A stretch of DNA of 64,000 nt from Micropterix aruncella (taxonomy: Eukaryota > Arthropoda > Insecta > Lepidoptera > Micropterigidae): assembly GCA_944548615.1 (NCBI GenBank), contig OX155978.1, positions 6,362,415-6,426,414 of the forward strand. The letters run 5' to 3'. How positions within the stretch are numbered: position 1 is the stretch's first letter; the number at the start of each line of letters is the position of its first letter. Below the pieces are notes generated by a model. It was not told the DNA's origin and did no database searches. It saw nothing but the letters and a program-made list of their open reading frames with translations. Made by a program: the position numbers and the translations under genes. Of this stretch, positions 54,443 through 63,850 are shown one piece after another.

Positions 54443-55715
54443 TCGAGGGGTGTCGATTACTATGGGCCAACCCGCCACCCCATGGAGTGAGCGTAAAGAC
54501 TTGATGGACAACAAAATCCCCAGAGCCTGGGAAGTGTAACACAACGGGCAAACCTCACGCCCTTACTACCAGGTTTAGAAGCATTTCTCCGTATTCCAGT
54601 CTGGTCACAGCTTTGAGGTTGCTTGCGCGGTCTCTACCTGAATGTAATGCGGACCAAGGCGCTAATTTCAGGTAGAGACCGCGCATCAATATCACACGAG
54701 ATCGGGTGGCTAACGGATCGCTTCTAATAATAGATGACGCCAGGTCAACAACCGCTGCTTAGGAAATGTAAGATTCCAGACTCCCTTAGTAATTGGCCGG
54801 ATTGCACAGTTGATTGGCTAACGCCGCACGGTACGCAATCCGCTCATTTCCGCCCGAGGTGGTCCCCCGGATGAGAACCTCCGATCCCAACTATCTACGG
54901 CTGAAAGTTACAACTAGGGTTGTCGACTACAGCGGGCGAGCCCGTCACCTCAGGAAGTTTTAACGATTAGTCATCTCCCTGGAGTGAGCGCAGAAGACTT
55001 GGACAAAACAGTCCACCGTCTAGCTCCGCCACAAACTCGTAAAAGGCCAACGCCTTAACCGCGAGATAGCCAGGAGTGTTACCCAGCGGGCTTACACTCA
55101 CGCCCTTACTTCCAATTGCGACCAGATTACTCCAGTCTTTCGATTGGTTACGAGTTCGAGATCGCTTGCGCGGTCCTCTTCCTTACGAAGCGGTGAAACG
55201 GTGTATACCGAACCTATCGCGGACAACGGCATCCTTTGCCCGGCTGTTCACCCAGGATCGGGTAGCCGATGGTCGTTTCAAGAGCAGTCGCCGTAAGGTC
55301 TGCAACCACCCCCGCTCTATAGGAAACAGTACAGCTTCCAGACTCCCCCGACTGTTAGTCAGAGTGCGCAATCGATTGGCTTATGCCGCACAGTGCGCAG
55401 ACCGTCCAGGAGCGCCAGAAGGTTGATTCCCAAGGGAAACTAGTCGTAAAGCCAGAGTCCTACCCAGGCTCGCTTTTCATGCGTGGAGGCCATCGGATAG
55501 GTGTTGACCCGTGAGTGTGACCAACCCTGAAGAGAATGATTCGTGGCCAACTCAGCAACGGCCCATTAACTCCCTGAAGTTAACTCCATTAACTCCCTGA
55601 AGGGCTGAAAGTTACAGTCACAGGCAGTGTTCTCGGCGGCCCTTCCAGGTTAGTCCCTCGTCGAGGAGGCTACCTTATGACACCGTGAGTTAAGCCGACC
55701 TAAAAATACAGAAAG
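54443..55715 (+). repeat. Older family A copy, split by a younger family A copy
   Basis: The left part (54443-54912) starts GTGTCGATTACTATGGGCCA. The right part (55617-55715) carries the old-subfamily tail with 'gaggaggctaccttat' and 'gtgagttaagccgacc', which matches the end of 25819-26500. Removing 54913-55602 joins them. Confidence 0.7.
54913..55602 (+). mobile_element. Family A retroposon with 14-bp target duplication
   Basis: GGCTGAAAGTTACA stands at 54899-54912 and 55603-55616. The element begins ACTAGGGTTGTCGACTACAG. Its 3' end repeats a short unit (TTAACTCCCTGAAG, TTAACTCCA, TTAACTCCCTGAAG), as if reverse transcription slipped at the start. The frame 55076-55426 is shared with the copies at 39225 and 41570. 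Confidence 0.9.
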
Positions 55716-57345
55716 TATTGTGTATGCGGTAAATTTTTTTTCCAGGTGAAGATGGATATATCCATTTTTATCCCCCTTGAGACGATTAAGATCATTTCCG
55801 AATGGAAGTCTATGTGTGTGTACATATTTCTCCACGATACCACAGTATACCAACCAGTAGCTTTACTCTCGAGCTACAGGGCATTGCGAGAGGAAGGTTA
55901 GTTAGTTTGTTAGTTAGTTTGTCTGGGCTTTTTTCTCGCACTTGGCCTCTTGATTGGGCCGTTGTGCGTGGCTCATGTTTCTATTTGTGTTTATGTTACT
56001 TCTGCCAACCCAGGCTGTCCCAGAAGGTTAGCAGCCTGTTTGGGTTGCTACAGGACTCCGGGACAGATGCTGGAGATTGTAGTATTTTTGCCCGTTGCTC
56101 TGCCACGCTCCTGCATTCCATGAGCACATGCTGTGGCGTTTCTTCTTCCTCCATGCATCCTCTGCATAGAGGGCTGTCTGTCACACCTATGGTAAACAGG
56201 TGTTTGTTTAGCGGACAGTGGCCTGTCATAGTACCTATGACTACGAATTTTGTCCCTTTATAATCTGGTGAGGTTGCGGCCAAGTTTTTTAGACGTTGTT
56301 TGCCTGCATCCTGCATTTTTTTTCCATTCTGTAAGGTGGGTTTCATCGGTGTTCCGTCGTAGCCATGTTTTTATTTGGGCCTGGGGTATGGGCATCAAGG
56401 GTTCGGGTCCATATACTATTTTCTTTGATCCCCTTCTGGCTAGTTCGTCTGCCGCGTCGTTGCCCAGTGAGTCGCTGTGCCCTTTAATCCATTGCAGGGT
56501 CACTTTATTTGACCCTGCAATGGATTGAAGCGCATTGTGGCAATCCAGTACAAGGACAGAGGTTATAATATATTTTGCTAGCGCTTGTAGCACGGAGGCA
56601 CTGTCGGAGACAAATTTCAAACTTAGGTCTCCGACATCTTTGGCTGCAACTGCCTGTGCTGCTCTGGTGATGCCAATGCATTCTGCTTGGCAGATCGTAT
56701 TTAAGTTGCCTAGGGTAGTTGATATTTTGATGTTTAGATAATTTGAGAAGACGCCGGCTCCGGTACCTTGAGTGGAGCGAGAGGAGGGTGTGAGGAATGT
56801 GGGCAGAGGGGTAGATCCCGATGAACGCCTTTGGTTAGCATTACTCTCAGGTAAAGTCTGGTGACTTTTTTGAACGTTTGGATATCTGCGTGGGTCGAGT
56901 GCATTGGGACATCTGGCGGCCATATTCGAGCCCTTAAGACTCGTGATGTATTTGCTTCGATTTCAATTTTGTTCTAAGAGAAGCTACTGTCTGGTATACT
57001 TTGATGATACCGCCTAAATGCTTAAATCCGATTGAGTTGAATGTTGGCATGCAGGCATCATTTGGTCATGGCATGGTTGTGGTTGAAATCTGTCCACCAG
57101 AGGGGGCATGTTTCACTACCATCGTTCAATCTCGAAATACTGAACTTATTGACTTGAAGTTTAGTAGACACATCTCTTGTTGGGCCCAAATCATATTGAG
57201 TTTTTGCCGGTCAGTATATTTGCTGACTATCCCTTTTAATCTCCTTCCCGAAGGGACGTATCACACTCAAAATCTTTCTATAAGTCCTTGGCTAATAGCC
57301 GGGAAAGTTTTAGGGTGGCATAATCGATTTTTTTCGCCTTGCTAA
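55716..57345 (+). repeat. Repeat D copy interrupted by a LINE
   Basis: The first part (to about 55860) has 'gtgaagatggatatatcca' and 'ttgagacgattaagatc'. The second part (56985-57345) has 'aaatccgattgagttgaatg' and ends after 'aagtccttggctaatagccg'. The gap contains the LINE at 55900-56944. Confidence 0.68.
55900..56944 (-). pseudogene. R1/I-type LINE: RNase H and C-terminal tail
   Basis: The minus-strand frame 56923-56258 encodes an RNase H domain: GAGVFSNYLNIKISTTLGNL (first Asp position replaced), QAECIGITRAAQAV (Glu), LKFVSDSASVLQALA (Asp) and GHSDSLGNDAADELARRGS (His and last Asp). The next frame (56346-55996) gives MTGHCPLNKHLFTIGVTDSP and CRGCMEEEETPQHVLMECRS. A small frameshift separates them. 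The 3' end carries TAAC-type repeats near 55900. The RT is missing. It lies in repeat D. Confidence 0.85.
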
Positions 57346-57527
57346 TTGATGAGGTGACTCAACAATATCAGCATTTTTTCTGAGGATTCACCATATTTGC
57401 AGTAAATATTCAGGGTTAGTTTTTAATTAGTGACAACTTTGAAATGGGTGAATCAGTAACTTTTGACAATGAATTGTTAGCAAAAATAAGCAACTTTTGA
57501 CAATAAATTGTTAAATCAAAAATTACT

Positions 57528-58453
57528 TTAACCCTTTGTAGCCCAAGATCTTCAAACAAAAATTAATGTTGATAATGAGATAGGTTTAGGCAAATAAAAA
57601 AACACGTATTTCTCAGAAATTCAAAAATATTTATTATTAATCATTTATTTGACATTTAAGGTAATGTGACATTACTGGAACATCGAGTTAAAAGTATAGA
57701 AAAACATTTATGTTGTATGGAAAAATTTAAAACAAATATTTTGTTTATTATAGCATAATGCTACACTGCATTTTTCGCAAATTGTTTGTGAAACGCCAGT
57801 GCACTTGGGAATCTTGCAACGTATCCTTTTTTTAACCCAAATCGGCCAATGATCGACCTGGTCCTGCCTAACTGCCAATGGAGGAACATGTTGCGCCGGG
57901 CCCTTATGTTTTTTGGCTTGAATTTTGTCTTCTAAAGACCTTCGACTCTTGATGTTAGGCTTCAGGCCAAGCTCGCATAAGGTCTCGCCTATCTCAAGTC
58001 TAAATTCTGCTGAAGACATTTGTTTGCCGTTGAGATATTTTGCCTTCCTTATTCTTCGGTATAATAACCAAGAATTTGCCCTAGTCAGTTCCAGTAAATG
58101 TTAGAACATCCTAAGTTGCCATCTTTTGCTTTGAAATTTTGAATGGATAAAATTATATTCTTACCTACAGGTTTCCACGAAAACCACGCAATTGTATACA
58201 TTTTTTATATTTTTTTATCAGTCATTCAACACCTGCCTTAGTTCTAATTTATCACTTTCATCAACGCGCAACATTTAAACTCACATGTCGCTTAGTTACG
58301 CTATCTATGATTTTTAGTCGACACTAAGTGGTAGGGTACAGTAGTGCTAGACAGATTCAAATGAACTAAATAAATTTAGTGCCTTATTTAGGGGGATTTT
58401 AGGCGGATTAGTAGTTTGTTACAGAAATGTCACATGAAGCTATAAAGGGTTAA
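57528..58453 (-). mobile_element. piggyBac-like element with transposase remnant, family P5
   Basis: TTAA lies at both ends (57528-57531, 58450-58453). The left end is TTAACCCTTTGTAGCCCAAG and the right end, read inward, TTAACCCTTTATAGCTTCAT. It contains the C-terminal part of a piggyBac transposase on the minus strand, which links the TTAA families in this window to piggyBac. Confidence 0.85.
57708..58100 (-). pseudogene. piggyBac transposase C-terminal fragment
   Basis: The minus strand reads LLELTRANSWLLYRRIRKAK, then MSSAEFRLEIGETLCELGLK, and ends with RIRCKIPKCTG, CEKCSVALCYNKQNICFKFF and HTT. 'NSWLLYRR' and a Cys-rich C-terminal zinc-binding domain ending CFxxFHT are typical of piggyBac/PGBD transposases. 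The catalytic Asp region is missing; a stop precedes the fragment at 58100. The host element is therefore non-autonomous. Confidence 0.88.
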
Positions 58454-59400
58454 AATTACGTTTTATTCCAAATGATTTACAACAGTTTAAGAATCAATTA
58501 GCTGTTTTGTTTGACCTTGCTTATGGCACAAGGTCGTTGAAATCAGCAACATTGAACGACGTTCAATAACACAATAGTCCGGAAGCAAGGTCACAGAGGG
58601 CACTGTACTGTTATTACTGATTGATGTATTTTGAAGATTTGAGACACCACCACTTATTGAATTATTTTGAAAATGGAATAGACGTTACAGATAAATCATG
58701 GCCTAAAATGTACCTACTAGCTAAAAAAACAGTTTTTTTCTTTCTATTTTACTATTACTTTCAATGAGCTTACAATTACATATCACAATAGTTGCGTGAA
58801 TAACCGATAGATGACAATAGTAAAATAGAATTAAAAAACTGTTTTTCTTATAAAATTATGTATATTATATAAAATTAGGTATATTTTAGGCGTGATTTTA
58901 TTTGTAATATCTATTTTGTTTTAAAAGAGGTTCAATATATGGTGGTAAATGTCTCATATATTCCAAATATACTCAAATATTCCAATAGCGCAGCGCTATC
59001 TGAAGCCTTGTTTCCGGACTATTATATTATTAAACGCCATTCAATGCCGCCGAGTGCAACAACCTCGATCCATAAGCAAGGCCAAACATAACAGCGGATT
59101 GATTCTCAAACTGTTGGAAATCATTTGGAATAAAATGTAATTTTAAAATAATTTCATAATATTATTTGATTCAACAATTTGTTGTAAAAAGTTTCTTATT
59201 TACTCATACTGATTCACCCATTTCAAGGGTGTCACTAATTAAAAACTCACCCTGTAGTGAGATTATGCAAGCCTTGATTTCATGCCGATTTTTGTTTTTT
59301 TATTAAAGATTTTATGTTTTATTTGCATGATGTTGTTTTATTTGCTATTTCACTTATTATCATCAAATAAAACATAATATTAATTTACATTCTCCCTCCA
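58454..59400. other. DNA outside P5, within and after the CAGGGTTAG element
   Basis: AT-rich, with no recognised exon. Two short inverted words (TCATTGAACGAC-like, near 58545 and 58560) are noted, but nothing that can be assigned. Confidence 0.4.
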
Positions 59401-59405
59401 ATGCA

Positions 59406-59650
59406 TTGGAAGATAATGTTGTATGCCTGAAGATCAGAGATGCTGAATTTTTACTTAGAAGCCTTTCAGAATACACTTCCAGACCCTGTAGCCTCGCTCA
59501 CTGGAGCTATTCAGAAGATGGTTTATGTCCCCTTTGTAGCAATACCCTTTGCACAGCTAGACATATTTTAGCTGGCTTCAAGAAGACCTTAGATCAAGGC
59601 TAATATACCTACCACCATGACAAAGTTTTTGCTGTTATTTGCATAATTTC
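59406..59650 (+). pseudogene. LINE C-terminal zinc-knuckle fragment
   Basis: The frame reads LRSLSEYTSRPCSLAHWSYS, EDGLCPLCSNTLCTARHILA and GFKKTLDQG, a stop, then YTYHHDKVF. The pattern CxLC-x8-HILxGC...QGRYxWRHDKVL is a known LINE tail. Here the last Cys is Phe and a stop replaces Arg. Confidence 0.7.
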
Positions 59651-59892
59651 TTTAGCGGCGAGCCCGTATATTTCTCGGCTAGCCATGCCTCTGTCCATTT
59701 TCCTAATGTATTTATTTGGCATCTGAAATAAAACAAACAAAAGCCTTGCGGACATTTGAACAATGCCATATTCGATACATAATGGCATACATGGTCTCGA
59801 TAATTTCGTTGATATCTCACACACAGCTTGTTTTATTGCACAGACTGTCAACATCGACCCGCCTTTATTTGAAAACCCTATCTATATACAGT

Positions 59893-60153
59893 GGGCCCGA
59901 TTGCGTTTCTTTGTGTACGATCGTCGATAAATACTACCTGCCGAACTTATACTCGTCCGAATAAATTCGAGCATATTTTGTGCAGTGTAAGATGCGACCT
60001 TGGCGGGCAGTTTTAATGCAAAAAAGTGACAACCGGTCATTTCATACTACGCTCTAGCGTACTACGCTCATACTTTCATACTACGCTCTAGCCCTGTCTC
60101 GTTCACACGGACTAATTTCCGATTTTAGTTCACGAATAAACGCAATCGAGCCC
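59893..60153. mobile_element. MITE with GGGCCCGATTGCGTTTCTTT ends and AGT duplication
   Basis: The ends are inverted copies, with AGT on both sides (59890-59892, 60154-60156). It is the second copy of 30441-30747. The internal words 'catactacgctcta' are repeated in tandem near 60050-60090. Confidence 0.8.
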
Positions 60154-60156
60154 AGT

Positions 60157-60649
60157 ATCTGCGCAGAGCTTGTGGTCTACATTCATTATATTCTTTTCAT
60201 TATTTAACGTATTTTCATATCATTTAAATTTCCACAACTCCTTTGTAATTTAACCATTACTAATTGATGTCTCAACAGCATTATTGATTGAAACCATTAT
60301 TGATGAACCTTCAAGACATTGGAATAAATAGCAGTTTAATTGAATCGGAAATCAATCCAACCCCCCACTGTGGTTAGCTTACCCACACCAGCGGGTATGG
60401 CATTCAAGTACCTATTATTTAATATAGGCTGGGAAAGAGATGATTGTGTAAAATATTTGTAACAGTGCCTCATCACTGGACTGAACCGATGGTTCAGCCA
60501 AGAAACAGTGAGCCTTTGGAAACATCGTGAACCGGCAGAAACAGCTCATCTAAAGATCGTTCACAAGATATTCTGGGCTACACAATGATACACAAGATAC
60601 ACAATGATAGTGAGCTAGTATCTGAAATATAATTATAGAATTGAAAATA
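60157..60649. other. No recognised feature
   Basis: AT-rich DNA. A short direct repeat 'tacacaatgata' occurs near 60580-60610. Nothing else can be assigned. Confidence 0.4.
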
Positions 60650-61055
60650 TATGAAGGGTTACGGGAGGTAAAAAATGATATTTTGTACCATATTAAATAC
60701 CATGATCTCGCAAATGCCGTCACCCGGAACGGCTTCACTGTTCACCTTCATGCGGTGGAAGTTGGCGCTCGTGGCCTGCCAGCTAAATCTCTGTTTCACC
60801 TTTTTAAAGATCTTGGTCTCTCCAGGAAAATAATCGACTACTTTCTAGAAAAATTATCTAAAACCGCGATTTCCGCATCTCAAATTCTATGGCTTCGAAG
60901 GGGGAGTGAATGGGTGGTAAGGTGAACGCTCACATGTGGCAAGACAGCTGTCCTAAACCTACCACAGCCGGTCGTTAGTCCGGAATCCACCGTTCACCTC
61001 CCAGAAGTGTAATAATTATATATGATGGGCCTGATTTCGGTCGGTGAATTCATGA
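60650..61055 (+). mobile_element. Repeat C, copy 3
   Basis: The frame 60641-60925 encodes KYHDLANAVTRNGFTVHLHA, VEVGARGLPAKSLFHLFKDL and SASQILWLRR. The 3' part repeats the non-coding end of the copy at 15060-15535 nearly base for base, up to 'gatgggcctgatttcggtcg'. Confidence 0.65.
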
Positions 61056-61500
61056 AAAATAGGAAAAAATTACATTGTATGCGATAATTGGCAATATTTG
61101 TAATATTTCGGATTTTTTTTTAACCTTTATAGTTTAAAATGTTTGAATAAGAAAATGGGCCTCGAACTTAGCTCTATTTCTCGGAATACGCTTGGAGTTG
61201 TGTTCAAAGTCACTTTACTGTCTATATTTGGTCATTATGGTGTACAGTTTTGACCGATATTCATCACATACTATAGTAAGATTTGTCAATGAGGAGCTCA
61301 AGCTCTTCCGCGCTGCTAGAAATTAGTATAACATCATCTGCGTACCTTATATTGTTGATCTTTACGCAACTGGCCCGATTTCGAATTTATATAGTACTTC
61401 CTGAAAGATGAACGCAGAGTCAAGATTAAAGGATGCCGGTAAATAAGGACTCACCCTATATATAGATAAATAAAAGTAATAGTTTGTAATATTGTTAGGT
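61056..61500. other. No gene; one short element end
   Basis: Near 61430-61460 there is one end (GGATGCCGGTAAATAAGGAC, then ACTCACCCTATA) of the CAGGGTGAG MITE family. The region before it is unassigned. Confidence 0.45.
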
Positions 61501-62540
61501 TAACTAGCAATTTATTTTTTATTTATATATAAGTAATGCAAATATTAAAAATAACAGTAAACAATTCCAGCGTAGGAATTATGAATAAAAATACTTACAA
61601 AATTGAATCAAAAGCAGAAAAAAGAATACATCGTATAGTCTAGTGGCAGCGGACCTGTTCTAAGGTAAACATTTATTTTTAAATGTGCTTGCAACAATAC
61701 CGTGTTTATAAAAATGACATATATTCCATGTATGCACAAAATAATAGAATTGCAAAACCATATTAAAAAAGACTAAATACTTAAACGAAATAATTAAATT
61801 AAAGTTAGAAGTGGAAAATTAAAATGTTAGCAAATAAATTCAAATCAAAACAAAAAAAAACAAAACAATTTAAAATAGTAAAAATTAGAATAAGAGTTTA
61901 AACGAAATAGTCCTGCATTTTACTTATAACTAAGATAAGATAGTGTTAAAACTAAAACAAATTATCTCTTAATCTACGTTAAAAAAAATATAAATAATAA
62001 TCATAATAATAAATAAAAATAATAATGATAATATAACATAATTTAATATAAGATTCAAAATATTCAAATGTCAGTGTTAGATTGTAATGTCCAATATTTT
62101 TAAAATTCCTTGTCTTCCCTCTTTTACAAGCCAGTTTCTAAGCAACCTTTTAAAGTAGGTCTTATTCTGTGCTGATTTTATGTCGCCAGGAAGAGCATTG
62201 AAAAACCTTGGGGCAATGAATGTATAGGTTCGCTGACCAAAAGTAGTATACCTTCTGTGTACTATCATATTATTATCTTCGGAAAACTTCGTTGATAGGG
62301 TATTTTAAGAAAAAATATTTATCTGATTGAACTTAGTATATGATAGTGATGTTTTTAAATATAGTTGCCTAGTATCTAACACATTATATTCATTGAAAAG
62401 ATTTTCCGAAGGATAACGATACGGCTTTCGCATGATAATCTTTAAAATTGACTTTTGTGCAATATCTAGGGGTAAAGAATGGTTTTAGAACAACCGCCCC
62501 ATCCTATCATCCCGTAGCTCAAGATACTCTCACACAATTC
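61500..62540 (-). mobile_element. LINE family B, C-terminal part and long 3' tail
   Basis: The minus strand carries broken RT text (GMIGWGGCSK near 62500), then RRYTTFGQRTYTFIAPRFFN and ALPGDIKSAQNKTYFKRLLR to a stop. The 3' untranslated region contains the family signature (GTGGCAGCGGACCTGTTCTA on +) and an A-rich tail. Confidence 0.75.
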
Positions 62541-62816
62541 TGAGCTTTTCTTCAACTGTGAAGAAAAGGCTTCTCACCTAGCGAACATATTCTCACTTAT
62601 TGGTGGGTGAGAGGGGCCTTTTTGTGCTCCTCGCTGAGCTCGTACACTGAAGTTTATTTCTTGACGGTGGTGGTTGTATATTAGAAAGTGTGTATGTAGT
62701 GGACTACGGTAATGATGAGCTGTATCACATACTCACATAAGGTTGCTCCATACCCACACTGAACAACATTCGTCCTGTAGAACAACTATAACTATAATAT
62801 TCAAGGGCGAATTAGA

Positions 62817-63087
62817 TTAACCCCTCAAGCCCCGATTGGCCGATATCGGCCACAAACTGATTCAGCGTGACAGGCCCGTTTTAATTTTATTTTAATTTAA
62901 TTTGTTTTATTTTATTGTGTTTTATTATGTTAATATGTTTCATTTTAATTATGGGTACAGTGGTTTGGCAGTAATTGATGTTTTTGGTGAGACAGTTTCA
63001 TAATTCAATTTTTTTACTAATTTTTACTAAAATTTTTTGGGACATCAACTTGTCAATCGGCTGAGGGGCCGAGGCCTGAAGGGTTAA
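62817..63087. mobile_element. TTAA-type element, family P1 (copy 4, inverted)
   Basis: It begins TTAACCCCTCAAGCCCCGAT and ends CCGAGGCCTGAAGGGTTAA. Both TTAA sites are intact. It is the inverted form of 14629-14896. Confidence 0.88.
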
Positions 63088-63099
63088 TCTGTAATGCCC

Positions 63100-63740
63100 T
63101 TGAATACTATTTGAAACTAATAAATAAATAAATAAATAAATAAATAAATTTAATAAATAACATTTAATTAATTTTAATAATTTCAAATTTCAAATTATTT
63201 ATTGAGTTCAAATTATGAGTACATTCGATATACAAAAGTCTTAACCTAACTAGGCTGCCGCCTATTCCAAGGTATACAATTTATTTTAGTTATCCTAAGA
63301 AATCTATAATATTATATTTATATAAATAAACAAAATCATACTTAATGTAACAGAAATATCTTAATTACCTAATAAAAATTCGTAATAAAATGTCATGAAA
63401 ATTGTCAATATTATTTTATTTTAAAACATGATAAAAATTAATATGTATTAATAATATACAAAGTAAATTCACAAAAATTAAAATAAAATTACATTTAGAA
63501 AACATCAATTTATATTACTACATATACTATTATGTTTTTATTATAAAGATTATAAAGATTCAATTATTTAATAATGTGTTCAATATCTGCATATGTACAA
63601 TTTAACAGGTAGGCACTCAAACTATATTTAAATTTATATGATATTTTAATGTCTTTAATGTTAGGTGGTAGGCAATTATAAAATTTGGGGGCAAGATAGG
63701 AGAAACTGGATTGGCCAAAAGCGGATCTCCTGAGTGGTAT
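63100..63740 (-). mobile_element. LINE family B 3' end with (AAATA)/(TTTA)n tail
   Basis: The minus strand 63740-63560 reads RRSAFGQSSFSYLAPKFYNC, LPPNIKDIKISYKFKYSLSA and YLLNCTYADIEHIIK before a stop. The 3' part contains CCTAACTAGGCTGCCGCCTA (+) and is followed on its 3' side by a TAAATAAATAAA run at 63118-63148. It is close to family B at 62268-62077. Confidence 0.8.
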
Positions 63741-63850
63741 TGCAAAATTTGTTTGTTTTGATCTTCTGTTACACGAGATTGCTGGCTTTTTTCTGTTCTC
63801 CTAACTCACTCTGGAATTTAGTGAGCAAGGCCGTGCCCAGAATTTTTTTT

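Larger units (their letters stand above)
57411..59254. mobile_element. Large CAGGGTTAG-ended element containing a piggyBac-like copy
   Basis: The left end CAGGGTTAGTTTTTAATTAG and the right end (TAATTAAAAACTCACCCTG) are inverted copies over about 48 bp. They are related to the MITE 49666-49969. TA follows the right end; the left flank is TT. Inside is the TTAA element 57528-58453. Confidence 0.68.

Noticed and set aside
62500..62660. Promoter-like GC change near 62580
   Set aside because: No exon or conserved motif follows; the change is too small to support a call.
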